This document shows positions 1-9,300 of a DNA stretch of 64,000 nucleotides, in pieces; the first letter of the stretch is position 1, and each line of letters begins with the position of its first letter. The notes beneath the pieces were generated by a model. The model ran no database searches and was not told the origin of the DNA. It saw only the letters and a list, made by a program, of their open reading frames with translations. This DNA is from Paenibacillus sp. Soil766 (lineage in GTDB: Bacteria; Bacillota; Bacilli; Paenibacillales; NBRC-103111). Where the stretch lies: assembly GCF_001428105.1 (NCBI RefSeq), contig NZ_LMSJ01000011.1, positions 62,001-126,000 of the forward strand. Direction: 5' to 3'. Both the position numbers and the translations under genes were made by a program.

Positions 1-1515
1 GAGAAGGAAGCTTCGGAAATTCTGCGTGCCTATGCGAAGATGAACAGCACGCTATATAAATCGCTCTATTTGGTTCGAGAAGATGGCAATATCATCTCCA
101 ATTCTCAAACTACCTTTGAGATTATCGGAAATCCGCAAATCCCTATGCTGCTTACGAAAGCCAAAGAAACCTACGGCATGTTCATTTCCGAACCGTATCA
201 ATCCTCCATGTCGGGAAAAACAGTCGCCTTCGTTCTGCCAATTCAATCTTCTTCGACGAAGTCATTTAAAGGTATGGCTGTCGTGGAAATCGATCTCGTT
301 CAGTTAACGAGTTTGATTGCTCAATTCATGAATACGAAAAATCAAACGTTCTCGATCATCACCAATAAACGGAACGTTGTTCATGCCTTCGATGCTAGTC
401 TTCCTCTAAGTTCCTATCGGTTGCTTCCGTACAACACGACTGTTTTTCCGCCGGAACTGAATACAGGTTTCGTTGACCAAATAGCGGAGCTTCCACTTGG
501 CGCGTCAGAGATTCAAGGAGCAGAAGGTGACTTAGTCGCTGTAAAATCAGGAATGAACAAGCTGGGTTGGTATTTTGTCGCTTTCTATGAGAATAGTTTT
601 TTCTATCATAATATTAGCAGTCTCTACCGTACGTTTAGTACAGCGGGTGTTTTTTGGATTTTCCTTGTATTGGTCAGTACGTATATGATAAGTCGCTACA
701 TTACATTGCCCGTGCGTACTTTAGTTGCGAAGATGGACCGGGTTCGTGATATGGAGGTGCTTCACACCATTCATGTGACTGGGAATGACGAAATTGGCCG
801 CATGGCGCGCAGTTATAACGCTATGATGGAGCGTATTCATCATTTGCTGCATGAGACCAAGGAAGCAGAACGGCGGAAGAAGCAGTTTGAGCTGAAAATG
901 CTCCAGAGCCAAATTGCCCCGCACTTTCTGTACAACACTCTCGCCTGCATTAGCTCTTTGGCCAAACAACACAAAATCAACGAAGTTCGAGAAGCGATCA
1001 AGACGCTTGTAGGCTTATTGTCTTTCAGCTTTGATAAAAGCTCGGAGTTCGTTACCTTAAACGATGAACTAGAAGGGCTGCGAATGTATGCTTACATTCA
1101 GAAAGTACGGTATGGCGATAAATTTACAATGGAGATAGATGCTGCTCCTGAAACGCAATCGAAAACGATTCTGAAATTAACCCTGCAACCACTTGTAGAA
1201 AATGCCATTTTCCATGGGCTCGTCCCATTAAAGCGAACGGGAACCATTCGAATCCGCACAAAATGCCTCAAAGATAAACTGATTATTACAGTCCGAGACA
1301 ACGGGCTTGGCATGAATTCTGAGCAATTGGACAGTTTATTTGCGGAGAGGCACAAAGCACCGAGCAAACACAGGTTTACCGGAATCGGAATTATGAATGT
1401 TCATGAGAGAATTGGACTGCATTTCGGCCCCGAATACGGCCTGACCATTTTCTCTATTCCGGAAGTGGGTACGTTGATCCGCATCGAGCTTCCATCTGTG
1501 GAACATACAGAATGA
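1..1515 (+). CDS. YesM-like sensor histidine kinase, 5' end outside the window
   Basis: This is the C-terminal part of a membrane histidine kinase. The frame is open from base 1, so the ATG at 40 is internal and not the start. An extracellular sensor portion is followed by a membrane segment (about 610-700), a HAMP linker, the histidine box with core PHFLYNTL (about 916-940), and the ATPase motifs LVENAIFHG, DNGLGM and GIGIMNVHERI. This is the His_kinase/HATPase_c layout of the YesM family, which phosphorylates AraC-type YesN regulators in response to extracellular sugars. The stop lies about 128 bases before the permease gene at 1644, so the kinase probably controls that importer operon. Its partner regulator is not downstream and is presumably upstream of the window. 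Confidence 0.9.
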   Translation, partial: EKEASEILRAYAKMNSTLYKSLYLVREDGNIISNSQTTFEIIGNPQIPMLLTKAKETYGMFISEPYQSSMSGKTVAFVLPIQSSSTKSFKGMAVVEIDLVQLTSLIAQFMNTKNQTFSIITNKRNVVHAFDASLPLSSYRLLPYNTTVFPPELNTGFVDQIAELPLGASEIQGAEGDLVAVKSGMNKLGWYFVAFYENSFFYHNISSLYRTFSTAGVFWIFLVLVSTYMISRYITLPVRTLVAKMDRVRDMEVLHTIHVTGNDEIGRMARSYNAMMERIHHLLHETKEAERRKKQFELKMLQSQIAPHFLYNTLACISSLAKQHKINEVREAIKTLVGLLSFSFDKSSEFVTLNDELEGLRMYAYIQKVRYGDKFTMEIDAAPETQSKTILKLTLQPLVENAIFHGLVPLKRTGTIRIRTKCLKDKLIITVRDNGLGMNSEQLDSLFAERHKAPSKHRFTGIGIMNVHERIGLHFGPEYGLTIFSIPEVGTLIRIELPSVEHTE

Positions 1516-1575
1516 CAAAAATAAAACGTTTGCAAGAATTCGGACATTTTCGCAGGATCACTGTATATTTTCCAA

Positions 1576-1594
1576 AGAAAGCGCTTGCTATACT
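1576..1594 (+). promoter_or_regulatory. Promoter -10 with overlapping CcpA (cre)-like site
   Basis: The 14-mer AGAAAGCGCTTGCT at 1576-1589 resembles the catabolite-response element consensus TGAAAGCGCTTTCA, with 11 of 14 positions matching. It abuts a good -10 hexamer TATACT at 1589-1594. A cre at this place would let CcpA block the importer operon when glucose is present. The site is seen in the sequence. The binding is inferred. Confidence 0.5.
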
Positions 1595-1643
1595 AAACGT
1601 AACCCGTTGGAAGCGAGTACAGAGATGGAAAAGAGGTGTCCTT

Positions 1644-2615
1644 ATGGAACAGCAAATTATGATTGAACAGCAAACAAAGGCGGGGAACAAGGTAAAGGAA
1701 TCCAGGTTTAAACTATCTGCTAGACAGGTTTGGGCCTTCCGTGCATTTTACCTCATGCTGTTACCCGGTGTTGCCTACTACATTATATTCCGCTACATTC
1801 CCATGTACGGTGTAATCATTGCGTTTAAAGATTTTCAAATACTGGATGGCATTCTCGGCAGTGGTTGGGCTGATCCATGGTACAAGCATTTTCAAACGTT
1901 TTTTAATTCTCCGTATTTCGGACAGCTCATGGTCAACACTTTCGTCATTAGCATTTATAAGCTGCTGTTCGGCATGGCTCCACCAATTATTATGGCGTTG
2001 CTTCTCAATGAATGCAGGCTTCGTTGGTTCAGAACTGTTGTCCAGACGCTAACGTACATGCCGCACTTCTTATCTTGGGTCATTATTTACGGGATCCTAA
2101 TGGCGCTTCTATCGCAAAACTCCGGAATCGTCAACCGCTGGATCGAAGATGCTGGCGGACAATCCATCGGATTCATGACATCGATTGATTACTTCCGTAC
2201 GATTCTGGTTAGTTCGGAAGTTTGGAAAGATCTGGGCTGGGGGGCCATTATCTACTTGGCTGCCATGACAGCGATTGATCCGACCTTGTACGAGGCAGCT
2301 CGTGTTGACGGTGCAAGCCGTCTTCGGATGATTTGGCACATAACACTTCCAGGCATTCGAAATGTCATAGTACTTCTGCTCATTTTGAAATTGGGACATA
2401 TTATGGATGCCGGTTTTGATCAAATTTATATTCTTTATAACATTCAAGTTTATCAAGTTGCAGATATATTGGATACCTGGGTATTCCGAACAGGACTGCA
2501 GCAGCTTAATTTCAGCCTGGGGGCTGCCGTCGGTTTGTTCAAATCCGTGATTGGGCTCGTTCTGGTCCTTGGTTCCAATCAATTATCTAAGAAGTGGGGT
2601 GAGGGCATATGGTAA
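1644..2615 (+). CDS. Sugar ABC transporter permease, LplB type
   Basis: Inner-membrane permease of a carbohydrate ABC importer, about 323 residues with six predicted membrane segments. The EAA loop that contacts the ATPase reads YEAARVDGASRLRMIWHI near residue 215. The N-terminal hydrophobic stretch ends in the family signature YIPMYG. The open frame reaches back to 1512, but the ATG at 1644 is chosen because AAGAGGTG lies just before it and because the extra 44 upstream residues are unlike the family and overlap the promoter. It is followed with a short overlap (ATGGTAA) by the second permease and then the binding lipoprotein. The likely substrates are oligosaccharides. The exact sugar cannot be read from sequence. 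Confidence 0.9.
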   Translation: MEQQIMIEQQTKAGNKVKESRFKLSARQVWAFRAFYLMLLPGVAYYIIFRYIPMYGVIIAFKDFQILDGILGSGWADPWYKHFQTFFNSPYFGQLMVNTFVISIYKLLFGMAPPIIMALLLNECRLRWFRTVVQTLTYMPHFLSWVIIYGILMALLSQNSGIVNRWIEDAGGQSIGFMTSIDYFRTILVSSEVWKDLGWGAIIYLAAMTAIDPTLYEAARVDGASRLRMIWHITLPGIRNVIVLLLILKLGHIMDAGFDQIYILYNIQVYQVADILDTWVFRTGLQQLNFSLGAAVGLFKSVIGLVLVLGSNQLSKKWGEGIW

Positions 2616-3469
2616 GAGGCTGGGAAGACCGGATCGTGAATACGATCGTCATTATCATTCTCGGGCTTGCTGCGCTAGCGGCGATTCTACCGCTGATGTA
2701 TGTAATCGCCGTATCCATTACTCCATTCTCTGAGGTACTGAAAAACGGAGGCTTCATCCTCATTCCGAAATCCGTCACCTTCAGTGCGTATCACAAGCTT
2801 TTCACCGAAACCAATATACCAAAGGCTTTCTGGGTGACGATCTTCATCACCGTTGTAGGTACGCTGGTAAACCTGATATTGACATCCCTAATGGCTTATC
2901 CACTAAGTCGCCGCAATCTGCCAGGCAGAAGCTTGTTCCTTCTCATGGTCGTCTTTACGATGCTGTTCAGCGGGGGACTCATTCCAACTTATTTAGTTGT
3001 GAAGTCTCTAGGGCTCTTGGATTCCGTCTGGTCTATGATATTACCGAATGCGATTTGGAGTTTTAATATTCTGATTATGAAAAGTTTTTTTGAAAGCCTT
3101 CCTGAAGAGTTGTTTGAATCCGCACGGATGGATGGCGCAAAGGAATTCCGGATTTTATGGCAAATCGTATTGCCGCTCTCAATGCCATCTATGCTCACGA
3201 TTGGTTTGTTTTATATGGTCGGCCATTGGAATGAATTTTTCCAAGCAATTATGTATGTGACAGACCGCAGTTTATTTCCGTTGCAAGTCGTTATTCGTGA
3301 ACTTCTCATGCTCACCCAGCAACCGCTGGAAAATGCTGAAAATATGCTGCCTACTGAAACGATGCAAATGGCATCCGTCGTCGCTGCAAGCTTACCCATT
3401 ATTCTTGTATATCCGTTTATCCAAAAGCATTTCACCAAAGGCATGCTTATGGGCTCTGTCAAGGGTTGA
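2609..3469 (+). CDS. Sugar ABC transporter permease, LplC type
   Basis: Second permease of the importer, 286 residues, CUT1 family. The EAA loop FESARMDGAKEFRILWQ is near residue 175 and the C-terminus is the characteristic KGMLMGSVKG. The start overlaps the stop of the preceding permease by seven bases, which indicates translational coupling. It pairs with the upstream permease to form the membrane channel. No ATPase gene is in the operon, as is usual for this class, where a shared MsmX-type ATPase serves many importers. Confidence 0.92.
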   Translation: MVRGWEDRIVNTIVIIILGLAALAAILPLMYVIAVSITPFSEVLKNGGFILIPKSVTFSAYHKLFTETNIPKAFWVTIFITVVGTLVNLILTSLMAYPLSRRNLPGRSLFLLMVVFTMLFSGGLIPTYLVVKSLGLLDSVWSMILPNAIWSFNILIMKSFFESLPEELFESARMDGAKEFRILWQIVLPLSMPSMLTIGLFYMVGHWNEFFQAIMYVTDRSLFPLQVVIRELLMLTQQPLENAENMLPTETMQMASVVAASLPIILVYPFIQKHFTKGMLMGSVKG

Positions 3470-3522
3470 CCCCGTATGCCAGATGATCAGGACTGCAGCC
3501 TGAGATTCAGGTAACGGTGACA

Positions 3523-3538
3523 TATTGATACATCAATA
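3523..3538 (+). other. Intercistronic inverted repeat
   Basis: TATTGAT-AC-ATCAATA is a perfect 7-bp inverted repeat in the 94-base gap between the permease and binding-protein genes, just before the ribosome site of the latter. A shorter CCTGA/TCAGG hairpin lies about 25 bases upstream. Such hairpins in permease to binding-protein gaps often stabilise the binding-protein message. That role is inferred here. Confidence 0.45.
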
Positions 3539-3563
3539 ACTTTGAAAGAAAGAAGGGGTATCT

Positions 3564-5102
3564 ATGAAAAAGAAATTGCTTGTACCTATGCTTCTCGCTA
3601 TGACTTTCACCGGTGGAACACTCATTGCCGGCTGCAGTGGAGCACCTGCTGCAAATAAACCCGCAGACAAACCAGCGGAAAGCAGCAAAGCGGTAGCTAA
3701 CTCTAAACCAGTTAAGCTTGATATCATTGAAACCGGCAGCGGTCTTCCTTCTCCAGATCAAGACATTATTAAGCAAGAGATAGATAAGGTGTTGAACACG
3801 GATCTCAATCTAACCGTATATGCATCAGGCGATGATTATAAAAATCAATTGAATGTACGTATGTCTTCCGCAAATTTCCCGGATTTGTTCGCTGTAGACC
3901 GCCAGCAGCTAAAGCAATTCACAGATCAAGGCCTTCTTCTTGACCTGACGCCGTATTTAGACAAACTGAAGCCGACCAAAGATTTTATTGGCGAGGACAG
4001 CTTGAAGAAAGGGATGTTAGGCGGTAAAACGTATGCGATTTCGAAATCGCCGCAGGTTCCCTACAATACGTACTGGATTCGTCAGGATTGGTTGGATAAG
4101 TTGAATCTGAAGGTTCCTACCACACCGGATGAATTGCTCGAAGTTGCCAAAGCTTTTACAGAAAAGGATCCGGACGGCAATGGGAAAAAAGATACGTATG
4201 GCTTAACAGGCGGTAAAGCGGGTGCTTTTGATACCGTTTTCGGAGCCTATGGCGTTGGTCAAGATGGTGGCACACCGAGCATCTATGTAAGGGATAATAA
4301 AATGGTGAACGCGCTGTATGATCCAGGGATGAAGGATGCACTTGCTTTTGTTCAGAAAATGATTGCTTCTGGCTCGGTGGATCCTGAGCTTTTGGCCAAC
4401 ACGGGCCTTCAGCATCAACAAAAGGCGATTAAAGGGCAAGCCGGTATCGTTTATCTGGATTGGCCGAATATGACGAAGGACCAATTCGTTGAACAGATGA
4501 AAGCGGTTAATCCGAATGCCAAATGGGTGCAGGTTGATGCGTTGAAAGGTCCAGGCGGTAAATATGCAAGCGTCTATGACATTGGGCGGTCAGCAGCTAT
4601 GTATGCGATTCCGAAGTCGCTTGAGAAAAATCCAGAGAAGCTGCAAAAGGTCATCGAATTGCTTAATTATGTTTCTTCGAAGGATGGTTCATTGTTGGTA
4701 CAATACGGGGTGAAGGGCAAGCACTATAATCTCGATGGCACCAAAGTGGTTCCGACTGAATTGATGGGCAAAGAAGGCGGTTACTTCTGGTTGTATCAAT
4801 TTGCAGGACGTCCGGAAATGGAGTATTTGACAGTGAAATTCGGTCCGCAGGCCAAGTTTATGGAATTTGCAAGTAAACAGCCGCATATCGACGGACTGGC
4901 AGGTTTTGTTGACATGCCAAACGGCTATAATGCCGCAGACGCGAGCCGGTACATCGAAGAAGAGTTTTCCAAATTCCTGTATGGCAAACGTCCGCTCAGC
5001 GAATATGACAGCTTCCTCAAAACATTGGAAAGTTCCATGAATTATAAAGCGTATTTGGATGCAGCGGAGAAAAGAATCAAAGAACTTGGCTACTTGAAGT
5101 GA
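3564..5102 (+). CDS. Extracellular sugar-binding lipoprotein, LplA type
   Basis: Solute-binding protein of the 1644-5102 importer, 512 residues. The N-terminus has a lysine-rich start, a hydrophobic core and the lipobox LIAGC, so Cys24 should be lipidated and anchored on the outer face of the membrane. A Ser/Ala/Lys-rich linker follows, then a two-lobe binding fold with family features such as the calcium-loop-like segment DPDGNGKKDTYGL. The start has a good ribosome site (GAAAGAAAGAAGG). It captures an oligosaccharide and delivers it to the two upstream permeases. The substrate is unknown. The dioxygenase gene downstream hints that the substrate or a co-imported compound is oxidised afterwards. 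Confidence 0.92.
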   Translation: MKKKLLVPMLLAMTFTGGTLIAGCSGAPAANKPADKPAESSKAVANSKPVKLDIIETGSGLPSPDQDIIKQEIDKVLNTDLNLTVYASGDDYKNQLNVRMSSANFPDLFAVDRQQLKQFTDQGLLLDLTPYLDKLKPTKDFIGEDSLKKGMLGGKTYAISKSPQVPYNTYWIRQDWLDKLNLKVPTTPDELLEVAKAFTEKDPDGNGKKDTYGLTGGKAGAFDTVFGAYGVGQDGGTPSIYVRDNKMVNALYDPGMKDALAFVQKMIASGSVDPELLANTGLQHQQKAIKGQAGIVYLDWPNMTKDQFVEQMKAVNPNAKWVQVDALKGPGGKYASVYDIGRSAAMYAIPKSLEKNPEKLQKVIELLNYVSSKDGSLLVQYGVKGKHYNLDGTKVVPTELMGKEGGYFWLYQFAGRPEMEYLTVKFGPQAKFMEFASKQPHIDGLAGFVDMPNGYNAADASRYIEEEFSKFLYGKRPLSEYDSFLKTLESSMNYKAYLDAAEKRIKELGYLK

Positions 5103-5108
5103 AATTGT

Positions 5109-5141
5109 GAGGAAAGGAAGGAGAAGGTGCTTCCTTTCCTC
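5109..5141 (+). terminator. Hairpin after the binding-protein gene (weak terminator or processing site)
   Basis: GAGGAAAGGAAG and CTTCCTTTCCTC form a perfect 12-bp stem with a 9-base loop. No T-run follows, so it may be a leaky terminator or an mRNA-stability element between the importer and the dioxygenase gene. Confidence 0.5.
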
Positions 5142-5150
5142 CCTCTAAAA

Positions 5151-5180
5151 TTGATATTTACACGAGTAAATTTATAGAAT
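5151..5180 (+). promoter_or_regulatory. Sigma-A promoter with embedded operator for the dioxygenase gene
   Basis: TTGATA (5151-5156) and TAGAAT (5175-5180) are separated by 18 bases. Between them lies the inverted repeat ATTTAC-N4-GTAAAT (5156-5171), a typical position for a repressor site. The gene therefore seems to have its own regulated promoter besides any read-through from the importer operon. Confidence 0.5.
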
Positions 5181-5219
5181 AAAGTATGAGTATAAACCTT
5201 TTAAAAGGAGTGAAGCGCT

Positions 5220-6047
5220 ATGACTACAAATCATCTGGATATTCCTGCCTTAATCCAACAATTTAATGAGGACGGTTATTTGATTCTACCTGGCATTTTA
5301 TCGGAAGATAAGGTCAATCGGTTGAATGCCGCCATTGACCGGATCGTTGCCGAGGAACCGGAGTCCTTAGCCTATAACATTTATAACAGTGTGGAGCGTG
5401 ACGATGAAATTGCTTCACTGATCGACGAGCCCTCTCTGCTCCCGCTAATGGTCAATCTGCTCGGATTTAACATTCAACTGCATATTTCACATTTAACCAT
5501 TCGGAAGCCGAATCCGAACGATGTGAAAACCGAGTCACACAGCTTCATTAACTGGCATCAAGATGGACCGCATCCGCAGTTCCCGCAACAAAACGGCATC
5601 ACCTCTACGTATTACATCAAAACGTGCTATATTCTGAGCGACATGTCACAGCCTGACCGCGGCAATACGAAAGTCATACCAGGCTCTCACAATAAGCCGT
5701 TTCTTCCCGAGAGTCAGGATGTGAATGGTCTAGTGGCCGGCGAAGTGCAAGTCTGTGGTAAACCTGGGGATGTGTTCATTTTCCCGCAAAACTTGTGGCA
5801 TGCCGGGGCGCCTAACCGCTCTGAGTTTACACGCAGACAATTATTTCTAGGTTATAGTCCGATCTGGATGAGGCCTATCGATTACCGTAACGCATCTGAC
5901 CGATTACTGGAAAATGCGTCACCTGGGCGTAAGCAGTTATTGGGCGTTATTGACAAAGATCCATTTAAATATTATGTCCCGCAGGAGTCTATGGTACCAT
6001 TGAAGGAGCTATACGTGCAGGATGCTGGTAAAAGTGTCTATAAGTAA
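5220..6047 (+). CDS. Phytanoyl-CoA dioxygenase (PhyH) family Fe(II)/2-oxoglutarate oxygenase
   Basis: A 275-residue cytoplasmic enzyme of the PhyH superfamily, which hydroxylates small molecules using Fe(II), 2-oxoglutarate and O2. The iron-binding triad is visible as WHQDG (His113, Asp115) and a distal His in LWHAGAPN (His194). An Arg follows in the RRQLFLGYSP segment and could hold the 2-oxoglutarate carboxylate. The start has a strong AAAAGGAGTGAAG ribosome site. It follows an oligosaccharide importer, and genes of this family recur next to sugar catabolic genes, but the substrate cannot be predicted. A hairpin terminator with a T-run follows. Confidence 0.85.
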   Translation: MTTNHLDIPALIQQFNEDGYLILPGILSEDKVNRLNAAIDRIVAEEPESLAYNIYNSVERDDEIASLIDEPSLLPLMVNLLGFNIQLHISHLTIRKPNPNDVKTESHSFINWHQDGPHPQFPQQNGITSTYYIKTCYILSDMSQPDRGNTKVIPGSHNKPFLPESQDVNGLVAGEVQVCGKPGDVFIFPQNLWHAGAPNRSEFTRRQLFLGYSPIWMRPIDYRNASDRLLENASPGRKQLLGVIDKDPFKYYVPQESMVPLKELYVQDAGKSVYK

Positions 6048-6066
6048 GAGTAAGCTTGATGTAGCC

Positions 6067-6100
6067 GACCGCGGGGGTGTTTCCTCTGCGGTCGTTTTTT
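6067..6100 (+). terminator. Rho-independent terminator
   Basis: GACCGC pairs with GCGGTC, extended by G-C and G-T pairs inside. The run TTTTTT at 6095-6100 follows. It ends the dioxygenase transcript. Confidence 0.85.
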
Positions 6101-6143
6101 ATGTATTGAATATAAGCGTATACTCAATCTTGAGAAAGTACTT

Positions 6144-6201
6144 AAATTGCACATAGAAGGTAAAGAATTTACCCGTACGTCTGTTGGCGATTGTTTATAC
6201 T
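6144..6201 (+). promoter_or_regulatory. AAATTGCAC box and -10 of the lyase gene
   Basis: The box AAATTGCAC at 6144-6152 lies upstream of a -10 hexamer TATACT at 6196-6201. The TGCA core is 48 bases from the -10, as in five other promoters of this window. No good -35 is present, which fits an activator-dependent promoter. A second AAATTGCAC occurs just downstream of the -10 (about 6208-6216). The rest of the 6101-6325 gap shows no gene. Confidence 0.6.
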
Positions 6202-6325
6202 AACCTTAAATTGCACAAGGAGGTGGAATCGCATCGGATAGAAAGGAGATGGCATTTTTACATTTGTTTGATTTGTACGCACTGGTCACTTGCAAGTATT
6301 TTGTCGTAGTCGTGGGGGGATATAA

Positions 6326-9300
6326 TTGAAAACGTTAAAGCGATTGATGTATTTCGTTCTTTCTATGGTGCTAATTAGCACATCTTTACCGATTACAGTA
6401 AGAGCAGATACTACCCAGAGACAGCCTGTTACGGTTTCTGGTGATTTTACCAATATAGATTTTAATGTAACCAATCCGTCTGTTACGAATGGCGTGTATA
6501 CATTGGATTCTAAACTATTGGGAACGGTTACAACGAGCACGGGAAGTAACTCGGCAGGAAGAGTCGCTGATAGCGACGGTTCTAATGTGTTCTATCTGGA
6601 AGCGAATACGGGAGCTATTAATTCCTTTAGGAGTGCTATGAATAAAACAGACCGATTCGGCATTCAAACCAAAGTGAAGTTTAACAATACCACTTCTAGC
6701 CGAAGCTTCTTCGAAGTGAAGAGCATGACGCCACCAACGGGAACAGCCGCATGGCCAACACTGTTGACGTTTGATGAGCTTGGTAGGGTTAAAGATGCGA
6801 AGAACAATATAATTTCGACCTATGCAGCGGATCAGTGGATCGACATCGTCATTGATATGGATTCGCCAAACCATCGGTACAGTGCCTGGATCAATGGCTT
6901 ATTCGTCGTTGATAATGTTGATTTGGGTAACTATGTCGGCGTACTTCAGAATAAGATTGCTCAAAATAAAAACGCATCCAATGCGCCAAGCCGGACGTCA
7001 ATCGCCTACGTCAAAGCAGGTACAATTAGTGATCCAATTCCACTAACTGGTCTAGCTATTCAACCGCTAAGCGAAGATTTCTTTGTCAATCAAACCACGC
7101 CATTAACACTAACCAAAACACCGTCAAATACGACGTATCTAAACTATAACTGGATATCCAGCAGCGAGGGAATCGTAGAGGTCGATAATCAAGGCGTAAT
7201 CACGGGTATGAGTGCTGGAACAGCGCAAATTACGGTCTCATCTATCATGAATCCATCTATAACGGCTTCGATTAGTATTACGGTTAAAGCCATGCCAGCA
7301 CCAGTCCAAATTAATGCTACATATTTGAACGCCGATTATAGCACCTCTAGTCTTCAAGTAAATTACAATGTTGTAACGGTCGATTCTAAATTTGTAGGGG
7401 GCATTACGACTACAGCGGGTTCAAATAGTGCGGGGCTTACTAACGATGATGATAACAATGTACTATTTATGGAAGCCGTCAACACTGGTTTAAACTCATA
7501 TAAATCCGCTATGAATAAAACGGATAGATTTGGCATCCAAACGCGAGTGAAATTCAACAATACGAATTCCAGCAGATCGCTTTTTGAGATGAAAAGCATG
7601 AATCCGCCATCAGGAACTCCTGCATGGCCTACGTTACTCGTTTTTGATCAATCTGGGAATATCAAAGATTACAAAGGAAATGTGCTAGGCGCTTATGCAG
7701 CTAATCAATGGTACGACATCGTTATTGATATGGATTCACCAAACCATCGCTACAGTGTCTGGATCAATGGGGTGTTGAAAGTCAACAATCTTGATTTGGG
7801 CAATTATGTCGGTGTACTCCAAAATAAAATGATTCAAAACACAAATGCAGGCAAGACAGCGAGTCGGACTTCCATTGCTTATATGAGAGTTGGTGAAGTT
7901 GCTCCAACGCTGCAGGAACTTATCATTCCTGATATGACGGTGGATAGAGGGAAGGGAGCAGTGTTAACTTATCGGACGGTTCCAGACAAGGCATTTGTTA
8001 ATAAAGTAACCTGGACCTCTTCGAACCCTGGTGTGGCCAAACTGTCCGGTAACGGACTGTTGGCGCTAAATACAGGAACAGCAACGATTACTGCGACCGA
8101 ATTAGCTAGCGGGATCAGCAAATCTTTTCAAGTCACAGTTCAAGAACCGACTTTTATTTGGAGCTCTCACGCCATTAGCTCTGACGACTTAGCCGCGGTT
8201 CTAACTTCATCTTACAGACCCGAGCTTAATTACAGCTTCGAACAAATTATGACGGCCGATCTTCAAGTATATACGGATATGAGTGAGAGTGATTTTGTCC
8301 AAGAGGTTCAAGAAGCATCATCTGCAATTAGTATTCCTGATCTCCATACCAAGTTTGAAAAGTATGCACGGCTGTTCACTCAGCTCTACAAGCTGACGAA
8401 TGACCCCAAATACGCAAGGAAGGCAGCACTTATCCTTTATTATCAGGCGTTGGATTATCCACGAATTGTCGTGAATACAAACTATACGGACTTCTGGGGA
8501 GGGAATTATCAATTCCCACAGGATGCGGTATACACTTACGGTTCATTAATTGACTCTGATATCTGGGGACAGCTTGACCTTAATGTTGCCCCTTCTGAAG
8601 TGAAACAAACCATTGAGGAGCTCTGGCTTAAACCTGGCGCTTACGAGAACATCAGGCTCGTAAACAGCATGAGGCTGAATAATATCACTCCTTATGGTGG
8701 TCGCTCGTCTGTCGTAACGGGTATGCTATTAAACGATCCGAAGATGATTCGTGAAATTATTGATATGTATGACCGGTTAATGAACGGTGACAATTATTTA
8801 TTTGATGGCATGTGGTATGAGGAAGCTACAAGTTACGGTGACCAGGCCGTTGGCAATGTGAAGACGACCGTGGATGTGCTTAGAAACTGGATCGATCCAG
8901 CGGGTTATGTGGATACCAAATTTGGACTTCATTTAAACAACACGGATCTAAGCTCAAGGTGGCCGTTACTTCAGATGTCTCTTGGGTATAGCACCGACAA
9001 AATGATTTATCCAGACGGCAAAGCTATACCGGTTAATGATACGTATGGAAAAACGGGAGATCCGCAGCCTTTGCCTATTACCAATAAGGGATTAATGAAT
9101 ATCGAGGTACCAGGTCTGGGTTATTATGGCCTGTTCCAGGGTGATACGAATGAGGCTACCCATGCAGGGCTGTTGTATCAACCTACGGATCTGGGCTTTT
9201 CAGGCGGCCATACGCATACGAATTTTTTGTCCCTTGACCTCTGGGGGGCAGGAGTCGAAATGCTGCCATATACAGGCTACTTGAATCGGACCACCTATGG

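Noticed and set aside
1531..1594. A TGCA word upstream of the first importer promoter as a seventh member of the shared box family.
   Set aside because: It lies 58 bases from the -10 instead of 47-49, and the flanking AAA is missing.
2109..2582. A 157-codon minus-strand ORF inside the first permease gene.
   Set aside because: It is a shadow of a well-supported membrane protein with a complete EAA loop.
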